A DNA stretch of 64,000 bases, from positions 1,012,856-1,076,855 of the forward strand of contig OY282374.1 of the NCBI GenBank assembly GCA_958295815.1, given 5' to 3'. The translations under genes were made by a program, and so were the position numbers. This document shows positions 35,248 to 43,874 of the stretch, piece by piece (the first letter of the stretch is position 1; each line of letters begins with the position of its first letter). The notes beneath the pieces are model-generated. The model worked only from the letters and a program-made list of their open reading frames with translations, had not been told where the DNA came from and made no database searches. Source of the DNA: Candidatus Poribacteria bacterium. GTDB lineage: Bacteria; Poribacteria; WGA-4E; WGA-3G.

Positions 35248-35997
35248 ATGGAAATTGAAAAGTTAAAAGCCCTACTTGAACAGGTTAAGGATGGAAAGGT
35301 TGATGTAGATGATGCCCTCCAGTCTCTTCGCACGCTTCCGTTTGAAGATTTAGGGTTTTCAAAAATCGATCACCATCGTCAACTTCGCACCGGATTTCCG
35401 GAAGTCATTTTCTGCGAGGGAAAAACGGTGTCGCACGTGAAACAGATTAGCGAACGTATCCTTGCGGCTGGACATCCACTCCTTGCAACCCGTGCTACTC
35501 CTGATATGTATGAAGCCGTCAAGGAAATTGAGCCTGCAGCACGCTATAATACGCTTGCCCGAACTATCAGCGTCGCACAGTCTAAAGATAGCGGTGTTTC
35601 GGGGATTCTTGTTGTTTCTGCTGGGACGTCCGACCTACCCGTAGCAGAAGAGGCTGCTGAAACGGCACAGATGATGGGAAACCAGCCAGAACGGCTTTAT
35701 GATGTCGGCGTTGCAGGGCTACATCGCTTAATCAGCAATCATGAGAAGCTTCTGACGGCGCGCGTTATTATCGTCGTTGCGGGTATGGAGGGCGCACTTC
35801 CAAGCGTAGTCGGTGGATTGGTAGATTGCCCTGTCATTGCAGTGCCAACGAGCATCGGCTATGGTGCCAGTTTTGGTGGTCTCGCCGCCTTATTGGGTAT
35901 GCTAAATAGTTGCGCATCTGGTGTTACCGTTGTGAACATTGATAACGGCTTTGGCGCAGGTTATAGTGCCGCGCTCATCAATCGGCTCACGGCATAA
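35248..35997 (+). CDS. larB: Nickel-pincer cofactor synthase LarB-like protein
   Basis: 249 aa. The C-terminal ~140 residues are the AIR carboxylase-like domain: [87 protein letters not shown]. LarB carboxylates nicotinic acid adenine dinucleotide in making the nickel pincer cofactor of lactate racemase and relatives. No larC, larE or larA is in the window. No Shine-Dalgarno is visible. Confidence 0.92.
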   Translation: MEIEKLKALLEQVKDGKVDVDDALQSLRTLPFEDLGFSKIDHHRQLRTGFPEVIFCEGKTVSHVKQISERILAAGHPLLATRATPDMYEAVKEIEPAARYNTLARTISVAQSKDSGVSGILVVSAGTSDLPVAEEAAETAQMMGNQPERLYDVGVAGLHRLISNHEKLLTARVIIVVAGMEGALPSVVGGLVDCPVIAVPTSIGYGASFGGLAALLGMLNSCASGVTVVNIDNGFGAGYSAALINRLTA

Positions 35998-36020
35998 CTT
36001 ACCGTTTTCGGTATTAAATA

Positions 36021-36629
36021 TTATTCCTCTTCCTCACCTCTAATTTTCAGCACAGCAGTCGCACTTGCCCCTTTCGATATCCCTTGTGAACCGAAACCCG
36101 TTTTAGAAAAATAGTGGTCAGCCTTCACTTGAATAAGGCTGGCGTTAATGCTGAGGGTGACAATATCGTGCCCAATTTTGCATCGAATTTGATATGGGAC
36201 TGATTCGGCACTGTCTTGTCCATGAGAATGTGGGTGCCATGTTACACCAGTGCTTTCAGCGTAGGTTGTGAGCGCGGCTGCGGTAGCTTCCTTAATACTG
36301 CTTTTAGCGTTGAGAACATGTTGGGCTGCTTTCGCGGCGTTGTTCGCAGCGTACTCCAAACGCTCTTGAACCGTTTTGGCTTCCATTTGGTCTGTTTTGT
36401 CATCAGTGCCACTTTTGCGCATCGCGACATAGATTATTGTTCCCACAACACCAACAAAGATTATAGTACTGACGATAACAGTCCCTCTTAATTCACGACG
36501 ACGCGTCATATTTTCAAAATCTTCGCGATGGTGTGGATAAAAAGCGTCGTGTGCAGCAGTTGGTGTGCTCCAGCAGAGTATACCAATAGATAGCAGTAGA
36601 GGCGGAAAACAGTAAAGAGATCGAAGCAT
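36021..36629 (-). CDS. Exported/membrane hypothetical protein
   Basis: 202 aa from the ATG at 36629 (AGGTAGG upstream). A signal peptide ends near TPTAAHDAFYPHH, and a second membrane segment follows (GTVIVSTIIFVGVVGTIIYVAM). The rest is an Ala/Lys-rich helix and a C-terminal beta-rich part ending GEEEE. I do not recognise the family. It stands convergent to larB, 23 nt from its stop. Confidence 0.65.
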   Translation of the reverse strand: MLRSLYCFPPLLLSIGILCWSTPTAAHDAFYPHHREDFENMTRRRELRGTVIVSTIIFVGVVGTIIYVAMRKSGTDDKTDQMEAKTVQERLEYAANNAAKAAQHVLNAKSSIKEATAAALTTYAESTGVTWHPHSHGQDSAESVPYQIRCKIGHDIVTLSINASLIQVKADHYFSKTGFGSQGISKGASATAVLKIRGEEEE

Positions 36630-36736
36630 CGGTTTGGACCTACCTTTGTAGTTATTATAGCAGTAAGGCACTAAAGCGTCAATCTTCTTACCAATAACCG
36701 GAAACTAAATATCCCTAAATCGTGTGAACGAAAAAC

Positions 36737-36765
36737 TTGACTTTAAATTACAAATTTGATACAAT
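36737..36765 (+). promoter_or_regulatory. Sigma70-type promoter of the ABC exporter genes
   Basis: TTGACT (36737-36742), a 17-nt spacer, TACAAT (36760-36765). The first gene starts at 36799 after AAGGAGG. Confidence 0.7.
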
Positions 36766-36798
36766 ACACGAGTAGATACAAATTAAGGAGGCAGAAAT

Positions 36799-37476
36799 TT
36801 GCAGCAGAGAACACCAATTGAAGAACAGATTGATCTCCCTTTTATGGAATCGCTACGGATTAGTTTTCAAAGTTTAAAGATCCGTTTTGGACGTTCGGTT
36901 ATCACAACGGCAGGCATTACACTGGGCATTGCATTCTTAGTCTCAGTCTGGACAAGTAACGAAATTGGCATTGCCTTGCAGGAGAGTGGGCGACAATCGA
37001 CAATTAACACTTTTGAAGAAACAACAGAAGCTGGCATTTCCACAAAAGATATTTGGCTGATTGTTATGTCCTTGATCGTCTGTGTAGTAGGAATCGCAAA
37101 TTCGATGTTGATGGCAGTCACGGAACGCTTCCGCGAAATCGGTACGATGAAATGTCTCGGAGCATTAGATGGGTTCGTGGTTCGACTTTTCCTGCTTGAA
37201 TCGGGGTTCCAAGGGTTTTCAGGTGCGCTTATCGGTGCGCTTATTGGAACACTGGGAGCAGTTCTTTTGGGGCTTAAAGACTACGGACTGGATCTGTTTT
37301 TCTATTTCCCTTTGTTACCAGCACAGCCTGAGGACGGACCCATGCAACTCGGTGTAATTGTTGTCATCTTGCTCGGGTGTTTTCTGGGGATGGTTTTGGC
37401 TGTGATTGGTTCATCGTTTCCAGCATGGCGTGCGGCAAAACTCCCACCAGCTGAGGCAATGCGGACCGAGGTTTAA
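36799..37476 (+). CDS. Compact FtsX/MacB-type ABC transporter permease
   Basis: 225 aa with a TTG start, supported by AAGGAGG 7 nt upstream. An N-terminal helix (VITTAGITLGIAFLVSVW) is followed by a very short periplasmic part of about 40 residues. The three C-terminal FtsX-type helices follow, with VTERFREIGTMKCLGALDG, the usual coupling region, and PAWRAAKLPPAEAMR at the end. MacB and LolC/E permeases have a ~200-residue periplasmic domain that is missing here. It pairs with the ATPase 105 bp downstream. Possible role: a minimal exporter or envelope-stress transporter. Confidence 0.85.
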   Translation: MQQRTPIEEQIDLPFMESLRISFQSLKIRFGRSVITTAGITLGIAFLVSVWTSNEIGIALQESGRQSTINTFEETTEAGISTKDIWLIVMSLIVCVVGIANSMLMAVTERFREIGTMKCLGALDGFVVRLFLLESGFQGFSGALIGALIGTLGAVLLGLKDYGLDLFFYFPLLPAQPEDGPMQLGVIVVILLGCFLGMVLAVIGSSFPAWRAAKLPPAEAMRTEV

Positions 37477-37580
37477 GCATCATTCGATCTGCGTTTTGTA
37501 CGCTGCATAAAGGAAACTTTGGGGCTTGAATCTACAATTCTATTGGAGAGAGGATCGGAGGCGAAAAGAAGGAAAAAACT

Positions 37581-38309
37581 ATGGCTGATATAGTTGTGAA
37601 AACTGAAGATGTCGTCAAAGAATATCGGATGGGTTCAAACGTTCTCCGTGCTTTGGATGGTATCAATATTGAAATCGAACGTGGCGAGTACATCTCATTG
37701 ATGGGACCTTCCGGTTCCGGGAAATCTACTCTCTTTAACATGATTGGCGCGCTGGATACACCTACAGAGGGAAAGGTTTACATTGACGGACAAAATATGT
37801 CCCAGCTTTCGCAAAGGCAAATTGCGGCATTTCGTTGCCACCGGGTGGGTTATATCTTTCAGAGTTACAACCTGTTGCATGTAAGAAGCGCACATGGGAA
37901 TGTAACGCTACCGATGATTTTTGCTGGAATTCCTGAGAAGCGGCGCAATGAAAAAGCGGAGGAGCTGCTGGACATGGTAGGTTTAGGGGATCGGATGTAT
38001 CATCTTCCTGATGAGCTATCGGGCGGTCAACGTCAACGCGTTGCTATTGCCAGAGCTCTTGCCAATGATCCAAGCATTGTCCTTGCTGATGAACCAACAG
38101 CGAATCTTGATACCGTCATAGGGCGTGAAATTATTGACTTGATTAAGAGTCTGAATGAGGAGCAGGGCGTCACTATAATTTCTGCTACACACGACCTGAA
38201 GATGCTTGATGTCTCTGATCGGATTGTAGACATCCGAGATGGACTCGTAGAACGTGTTAGAAATCGCGAGGAGATCGAGATTGAAGTCGGTGAAGTAGGC
38301 GGTCATTAA
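37581..38309 (+). CDS. LolD/MacB-type ABC transporter ATP-binding protein
   Basis: 242 aa. Walker A is MGPSGSGKSTLFN, the signature is LSGGQRQRVAIARAL, Walker B is IVLADEPTANLD, and the H-loop is ISATHD. RVGYIFQSYNLL is typical of the MacB/LolD class. It forms the motor for the permease directly upstream. Confidence 0.94.
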   Translation: MADIVVKTEDVVKEYRMGSNVLRALDGINIEIERGEYISLMGPSGSGKSTLFNMIGALDTPTEGKVYIDGQNMSQLSQRQIAAFRCHRVGYIFQSYNLLHVRSAHGNVTLPMIFAGIPEKRRNEKAEELLDMVGLGDRMYHLPDELSGGQRQRVAIARALANDPSIVLADEPTANLDTVIGREIIDLIKSLNEEQGVTIISATHDLKMLDVSDRIVDIRDGLVERVRNREEIEIEVGEVGGH

Positions 38310-38329
38310 CTGGTCATTGAGATTTTTTG

Positions 38330-39352
38330 CTACAGCGTTTCCGACAAAAGCACAGGACGGTTTTCACGCAGGGATTTTAGCGCAGCTAATCCTATTACAA
38401 CGGGTACTCGTCCATCCTCACCTGTAACTGGCGGTGGTGTGTCTTCCTGAATGCACGCTAAAAACGCCTGTAATTCCGAGAGATATGCCGCCTTATATCG
38501 TTCCACAAAGAAGTACGGCGGCAATGCAGCACGGGTCTCCTCACTTCCACTGAAAGTGACGGTGTGTGTCAACGGATTTGCTACCGTAACCATCCCTTTT
38601 GAACCGAAAACCTCAACGCGCTGATCGTATCCGTAGACAGCTTCTCTGCTGTTATCAATGGTTGCGATAACCCCATTCTGGAATTGTAAGGTAATAATGG
38701 CGGTATCAATGTCACCCGCCTCTCCGATTTCTGGATTTACACGCACGCCACCTGTAGCGTAGACCTCTACGACTTCGTTTCCGATGAGGTAGCGCGCCAT
38801 ATCGAAATCGTGAATGGTCATGTCGAGAAAGATGCCACCAGACACCTTGATATATTCAATCGGTGGTGGTGCTGGGTCGCGACTCGTAATTCGCATGATG
38901 TGCGGTTCACCAATTCCTCCAGAAGCAACCGCTTCACGTACTCGCATGAAACTCGCATCGAACCTACGCTGAAAACCTACCTGAAACTTAACCCTTGATT
39001 TCTCCACAATAGCCAAAGTTTCGTCAATTTGTTCTAAATCTAACGCAATCGGTTTCTCGCAAAAGATGTGTTTGCCCGCTTCAGCAGCAGCTTGGCTGAT
39101 TTCCACATGTGTATTCGTGGCGGATGTAACGAGGACCGCATCAATCTGTGGATTTGCTAATAGTTCTGTGTAATCGTCTGTGGTCTGTGCCACATTAAAC
39201 TGTTTCGCGAGGCTATCCATACTCGGGTGGTCCAAACTACAAAGTGCCACGAGATCGGCTTCAGGTATATCCTGAGCGAGGTGTCCGATGTGCAATTTGC
39301 CGATACGTCCTGTTCCAATAACGCCAACCCGAGTCTTGGGGGTGTTGTTCAT
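38330..39352 (-). CDS. Inositol 2-dehydrogenase-like Gfo/Idh/MocA oxidoreductase
   Basis: 340 aa from the ATG at 39352 (GGAG 6 nt upstream); an ATG at 39364 is also in frame. VGVIGTGRIGKLHIGHLAQ has GxGxxG, HIFCEKPIALDLEQ is the EKP motif, and IFLDMTIHDFDMARYLIG holds the catalytic D-x-x-x-H-D. This layout is that of myo-inositol 2-dehydrogenase (IolG). No other iol gene is near, so the inositol assignment is inferred from similarity only. Confidence 0.87.
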   Translation of the reverse strand: MNNTPKTRVGVIGTGRIGKLHIGHLAQDIPEADLVALCSLDHPSMDSLAKQFNVAQTTDDYTELLANPQIDAVLVTSATNTHVEISQAAAEAGKHIFCEKPIALDLEQIDETLAIVEKSRVKFQVGFQRRFDASFMRVREAVASGGIGEPHIMRITSRDPAPPPIEYIKVSGGIFLDMTIHDFDMARYLIGNEVVEVYATGGVRVNPEIGEAGDIDTAIITLQFQNGVIATIDNSREAVYGYDQRVEVFGSKGMVTVANPLTHTVTFSGSEETRAALPPYFFVERYKAAYLSELQAFLACIQEDTPPPVTGEDGRVPVVIGLAALKSLRENRPVLLSETL

Positions 39353-39430
39353 CAAATTCTCCATTCTGATGTCCGTCTACAAACACTTAAAATATTGTGG
39401 TTTTTTTCCACTTTGTGTTAATTTAATGCT

Positions 39431-40606
39431 TCACTGACCGATTGATTTTGCTCTTTCAGTCATGATCACGTTGAGGATTTCATCTGCAACATATAAGCGG
39501 TTGCGCTGTTGACCTGTAATTTCCCTGAGTTTTTCCCTTTCGACGAGATAATCCACCCCACGTTGAACAGTAGGAAATGTTGACTTCCATACCTTCACTA
39601 ATTCTGAAATTGAGACAACCGGACTGCTAAACAGATGCTCAATTAACAGATTTACTGCTCTTGGCACCCGCGGACCTGTCGCGATTTCTCTGTATTCATC
39701 TTTTAATGCAAGTAACTTTTGAATTGTCAGCAAGGCATCTTCTGACTGTTGACAAATACCCCGTAAGAAAAATGTGAGCCAGGCTTTCCAGTCCCCTTGT
39801 TGGCTTACATTTAACAGTATCTTATAATAGGTATCTCTGTAATTCTCAAAAAAATCGGATAGATATAGAAGTGGCTGTGATAACAATTTTCTTTCCATCA
39901 ACATAAAAATAATCAGAAGCCTGCCGATTCTTCCATTTCCATCAATGAACGGGTGAATTGCCTCAAATTGATAATGAACCAGTGCGCATTGAATCAAGGG
40001 AGGTTCTTTTGCGTTGGAATGGATATACTTCTCTAGGTCCGAGAAGCATACTTGCATCTCTGGAACCATTGGGGGGACATAAGTTGCATCCATCAAAGTA
40101 CAACCGGGTGCACCAATCCAGTTTTGTGTAGTCCGCATTAACCCAGGTGTTGCATGTTCTCCTCTAACTCCTTTCATCAAAATTCCGTGGATTTCGCAGA
40201 TTAGCCTTGAACTTATTGGCAAATCGTGTAATCGTTTGATTCCATATTCCATCGCATTAACGTAGTTAACAAGTTCTCGTACATCGGGTATGCGTGGTGG
40301 TTCCATTTTATCTGCCTCAAACAGAAAGAGCTCATCTAAACCGGATTGTGTGTTTTCAATCCTGGAACTCATTACAGCTTCTCGCCGAATAAATGGACCA
40401 ATTAGCAAGTGAGGATTCGGCAAAAGGTGACCAGCCCCGGATAGTTCTCCAAGTTTGATGTTTGCTTCTGAGAGAAGATTTGCCAATTCCCAGTCCAATT
40501 CAATTTTTGGAGGAAGTGGGTTCGGCACATAAGCCCAATATGGATGGCTACCTGTGCTGCGGAGACATCTGCCAGCACTTGAGTTTCTGAAGTTTTCTGG
40601 ATTCAT
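39431..40606 (-). CDS. Fic-domain AMPylase-like protein with winged-helix C-terminus
   Basis: 391 aa. The catalytic Fic motif HPFIDGNGRIGR (218-229) is complete, with catalytic His218. The N-terminal class II inhibitory motif SxxxEN is present as S80-SRI-E84-N85, so the protein should be held off until the inhibitory helix moves. The C-terminal ~75 residues (VVSISELVKVWKSTFPTVQRGVDYL) resemble a winged helix and may bind DNA. Fic proteins add AMP or related groups to target proteins. Upstream lie four TTATTAACG-type half-sites, suggesting self-control. No antitoxin gene is adjacent. Confidence 0.92.
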   Translation of the reverse strand: MNPENFRNSSAGRCLRSTGSHPYWAYVPNPLPPKIELDWELANLLSEANIKLGELSGAGHLLPNPHLLIGPFIRREAVMSSRIENTQSGLDELFLFEADKMEPPRIPDVRELVNYVNAMEYGIKRLHDLPISSRLICEIHGILMKGVRGEHATPGLMRTTQNWIGAPGCTLMDATYVPPMVPEMQVCFSDLEKYIHSNAKEPPLIQCALVHYQFEAIHPFIDGNGRIGRLLIIFMLMERKLLSQPLLYLSDFFENYRDTYYKILLNVSQQGDWKAWLTFFLRGICQQSEDALLTIQKLLALKDEYREIATGPRVPRAVNLLIEHLFSSPVVSISELVKVWKSTFPTVQRGVDYLVEREKLREITGQQRNRLYVADEILNVIMTERAKSIGQ

Positions 40607-40620
40607 TTTTAAATCACTTT

Positions 40621-40712
40621 ACGTTAATAAGGTATGGTCTTATTAACGTTTGAGCCACTTTGCATTAGTAAGGAGAAATGTTATTAACGTTTAATCCCGT
40701 TAGCGTTAATAA
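40621..40712 (-). promoter_or_regulatory. Operator-like array upstream of the Fic gene
   Basis: The core CGTTAATAA or its complement TTATTAACG occurs four times. The first pair is ACGTTAATAAG (40621-40631) and CTTATTAACGT (40639-40649) with a 7-nt spacer. The second pair is TTATTAACG (40681-40689) and CGTTAATAA (40704-40712). The array ends 15 bp from the Fic start codon. Confidence 0.7.
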
Positions 40713-40753
40713 AAAACAGTTGAGTCTCTATTGGATGTGAATCCACTTAAAGA

Positions 40754-40782
40754 TTGGCACGAAATATCAAGCATGCTATAAT
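40754..40782 (+). promoter_or_regulatory. Sigma70-type promoter of the M42 peptidase gene
   Basis: TTGGCA (40754-40759), a 17-nt spacer, TATAAT (40777-40782), 36 nt before the start codon. Confidence 0.65.
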
Positions 40783-40818
40783 GTTGCTAAATTATAGCAC
40801 GATTGCCAAAGGAATGCA

Positions 40819-41892
40819 ATGATGGCTGAAACATCAATTGAACTACTTAAATCACTAACACAAGCAGATGGAATTCCGGGATATGAAGCGGAAGTACGGT
40901 CAATTTTTCGGGATAAACTCTCCGATGTCGGCACAATGGGCACTGACCGACTGGGCAGTATCTTTTGTGAGCGCGTTGGAAGTGCGGAACATCCGAGGAT
41001 CCTACTCGATTCGCATATGGACGAAATTGGTTTTGTTGTGCAAAATGTTACGGAGAATGGATTCGTCAAGTTTCTGCCTCTCGGTGGATGGTGGGCGCAC
41101 ACCCTTTTAGCACAACGGGTAACTATCACAACGAAGTTAGGTAAAGTGCCAGGGGTCATCGGCTCTACACCGCCGCACTTACTTTCAGGATCGCGTGATA
41201 AAGTCTTAGATTTAAAGGATCTTTTTATTGACATAGGTGCGGAGAATGAAGAACAGGCAGCGGAGGAATTCGGTGTGTTACCTGGGTGTCCGGTTGCGCC
41301 TTACGGACCCTTTATGCCGTTGAAAAATGACAAATTGTTCTCTGCTAAAGCGTTCGATAACCGTGTCGGTGTCGCGATCGTAATTGAAGCACTTATGGGG
41401 CTTGATGAACATCCAAACACCGTTATTAGTGCGGGGAGTGTACAGGAAGAGATTGGGTTGCGGGGTGCGAAGACGGTTGCTGCAAGTGTAGAACCTGACC
41501 TCGCAATTGTGCTCGAAGGACCCCCTGCTGATGATACGCCGGGATTAAGCGTCGGCGCGTCACAAGGGAAACTTGGCGGCGGTGTGCAAATTCGGATAAT
41601 TGATTCTTCAATGATTGTCAATCCAAAGTTGGCTGATTATGTGATTGAGACGGCGAAACGGCATGAGATCCCATATCAACTTGGCGTGCGTCAATCTGGT
41701 GGAACGGATGGTGGTGCAATTCATCAATCCGGGATAGGAGTGCCTTCGGTCGTTCTCGGTGTGCCGTCGCGTTATATCCATAGCCATGTTTCGATTATTA
41801 ACATTGATGATTACACCGCAGCATTGGAATTGACGAAGCATCTTGTGTGTGAAATTGACGCATCTGTTTTGGAAGGATTTCTGTTTGATTAA
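40819..41892 (+). CDS. M42-family metallo-aminopeptidase
   Basis: 357 aa. Metal ligands and active-site residues of the M42 (glutamyl aminopeptidase/PepA-like) family: LLDSHMDEIGFVV (first His/Asp), AFDNRVG (bridging Asp), VQEEIGLRGAK (catalytic Glu pair) and SRYIHSHVS near the C-terminus (last His). It cleaves N-terminal residues from peptides in the cytoplasm and forms large assemblies. It leads a run of co-directional genes. Confidence 0.95.
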   Translation: MMAETSIELLKSLTQADGIPGYEAEVRSIFRDKLSDVGTMGTDRLGSIFCERVGSAEHPRILLDSHMDEIGFVVQNVTENGFVKFLPLGGWWAHTLLAQRVTITTKLGKVPGVIGSTPPHLLSGSRDKVLDLKDLFIDIGAENEEQAAEEFGVLPGCPVAPYGPFMPLKNDKLFSAKAFDNRVGVAIVIEALMGLDEHPNTVISAGSVQEEIGLRGAKTVAASVEPDLAIVLEGPPADDTPGLSVGASQGKLGGGVQIRIIDSSMIVNPKLADYVIETAKRHEIPYQLGVRQSGGTDGGAIHQSGIGVPSVVLGVPSRYIHSHVSIINIDDYTAALELTKHLVCEIDASVLEGFLFD

Positions 41893-41935
41893 GTACCCTT
41901 TGTAAACGTTCTTGTGTACACTTGGAGGAATGACA

Positions 41936-42769
41936 GTGGCAACCTTACCGAAAATCTCGTTTTGTGATCATCAAGTCAGTAAATTGGTCATAGGGGATAA
42001 CCCGATTTACGGTTATTCTCATTTTAATCGACTGCTTTCGCAGCATCAACAGGAGTACCACACGCCAGAACGGGTTGTCGCAACGCTCAAACGAGCAGAG
42101 GAAGCTGGACTTAATGCTTGGCAGAACAGCATGACCGACCGTTCGCTTTCCGATCTACAGCGTTACCGAGATGAGGGTGGCACGATGCATTGGTTCTGCC
42201 TCAGTCCAGGTGGGCTTTGGTATGATGAGCCGGACGCTGTCTTTGAGGCGGCGAAACACAATCCGTTCGGTATGGCACCGCACGGTGGTGGTGTTGGACA
42301 CAGGTGTTTACGCGAAGACAGGCTCGATCACCTACAGGACATTCTCAAGCGGATTCGAGACACCGGGGTTTTGGTCGGTTTGTCTGTGCATGATCCAAGG
42401 CTTTTACATATTGCTGAAGATGAAGCGTGGGATATAGATTACTACATGACCGGACTCTATAATCTTCACGGCGGTGCCGATAAGTTCAGGGAAAAGTTCG
42501 GTTACGGAGCCTTAGGTGAGGTATACGCACGGGAAGATCGCGATGAGATGTGCAAGGCGATACAGCGCACGGATAAGCCGTGCCTCGTCTTCAAAGTGCT
42601 CGCAGCGGGTAGGACAATCGGGAGTCCACAGCAGATTCGGGAAGAAATCAAATTCGCATTGGAACACATTAAGCTGATCGATCCACTGTTGCTCGGTATG
42701 TATCAGCAATTCGGTGATCAGATCGGTGAGAATTCCCAGTTGATTACGGAACTCTGCGCGGAATTGTGA
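41936..42769 (+). CDS. Uncharacterised TIM-barrel-like protein, paralogue of 15033-15893
   Basis: 277 aa from the GTG at 41936. GGAGG lies 7 nt upstream of it, whereas the ATG at 41930 is too close to the same site. Conserved blocks shared with the paralogue are LVIGDNPIYGYSH, APHGGGVGH, VLVGLSVHDPRLL, DYYMTGLYN, LVFKVLAAGR and LLGMYQQFG. The pattern of short strands followed by helices suggests a TIM barrel, possibly an aldo/keto reductase-like or aldolase-like enzyme. I cannot assign a reaction. It lies before an aldo/keto reductase and two PhyH-like genes. Confidence 0.8.
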   Translation: MATLPKISFCDHQVSKLVIGDNPIYGYSHFNRLLSQHQQEYHTPERVVATLKRAEEAGLNAWQNSMTDRSLSDLQRYRDEGGTMHWFCLSPGGLWYDEPDAVFEAAKHNPFGMAPHGGGVGHRCLREDRLDHLQDILKRIRDTGVLVGLSVHDPRLLHIAEDEAWDIDYYMTGLYNLHGGADKFREKFGYGALGEVYAREDRDEMCKAIQRTDKPCLVFKVLAAGRTIGSPQQIREEIKFALEHIKLIDPLLLGMYQQFGDQIGENSQLITELCAEL

Positions 42770-42836
42770 TAGATTATAGTTAACATCCGTCGCGCAAGAA
42801 TTTATTCCGTCGCTCACATATCATGGAGGCTGAAAA

Positions 42837-43820
42837 ATGGAAAGGCGCACATGTGGAAAATCCGGAATTGAGATTTCATCGATGGGAATCGGTTGCTGGT
42901 CGTACGGTGGTGGTGATTATTGGGGACCGCAGGCGCAATCGGATGTCACTGCTGTAGCAAATGCGGCATTGGATGCTGGCATCAATTTCTTCGATACAGC
43001 AGAAGGGTATAACTCTGGACGGAGTGAAGAGGCACTTGCCGTCGCACTGAAGGGCAGACGGCACGAGGCAGTCATCGGTACGAAGATAAGCAGACCCGAC
43101 CCTGCTACGATGCGTGAACATTGTGAAGCGAGTCTCCAGCGATTGCAAACAGATTATGTTGACATCTACATGATTCACTGGCCCCACGATGAGTTTGCGA
43201 TTGAAGAGAGCATGGCTGAATTGATGCGTTTGCAGGAAGATGGACTCATCCGCGCCATCGGCGTAAGCAACTTTGGAGTCGCGCAGCTGACAGCTGCTCT
43301 TAACACAGGGGCGACTATTGCTGTAAATCAAGTCTGTTATAACCTTTTGTCTCGAGCGATAGAGCCGAAGGTGCTGCCAATGTGTAGAGAACAAAATGTC
43401 GGCATTTTGGGGTATATGCCACTGCTACAAGGTATTTTGACTGGACAGTATAAGAGCGCGGAGGAGATACCGCCGGTGCATGCTCGGTTTCGCCATTTTC
43501 GGGATGACCGACCCGAGGCTTCGCACGGTGAAGAAGGTGCTGAAGAAGAAATGTTTGAGACACTCGAGAGCATCCGGGAAATCGCTGAGGCTGAGGATGT
43601 TCCGATGAGTCGGCTTGCTATTGCATGGGCGATGGCGAGACCCGGTATCACCTGTATGCTCGTTGGTACCCGAAATGTAGACGAATTGACACAAAACCTA
43701 CATGTTGCTGCATATTCGCCATCTGCTGATGTGATTGACAGTCTCGACAAACTAACCGCACCGCTGCTGGAGAAACTCGGTGAGGATCCAGACTATTTTG
43801 CAGGTGGACGTATTCATTAG
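42837..43820 (+). CDS. Aldo/keto reductase
   Basis: 327 aa. The catalytic tetrad is visible: Asp and Tyr in NFFDTAEGYNSGRSEE, Lys in AVIGTKISRP, His in DIYMIHWPHD. The C-terminal NADP-binding region has ARPGITCMLVGTRNVDEL. GGAGG lies before the ATG. It reduces an aldehyde or ketone, or oxidises a sugar. It is part of the run 41936-45634, whose other members suggest conversion of a common small molecule. Confidence 0.94.
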   Translation: MERRTCGKSGIEISSMGIGCWSYGGGDYWGPQAQSDVTAVANAALDAGINFFDTAEGYNSGRSEEALAVALKGRRHEAVIGTKISRPDPATMREHCEASLQRLQTDYVDIYMIHWPHDEFAIEESMAELMRLQEDGLIRAIGVSNFGVAQLTAALNTGATIAVNQVCYNLLSRAIEPKVLPMCREQNVGILGYMPLLQGILTGQYKSAEEIPPVHARFRHFRDDRPEASHGEEGAEEEMFETLESIREIAEAEDVPMSRLAIAWAMARPGITCMLVGTRNVDELTQNLHVAAYSPSADVIDSLDKLTAPLLEKLGEDPDYFAGGRIH

Positions 43821-43874
43821 TTGCGAGTTGTGCAGATCCGGTTTGCCTTACATTAGTTAGAAAGGAATGAATTC

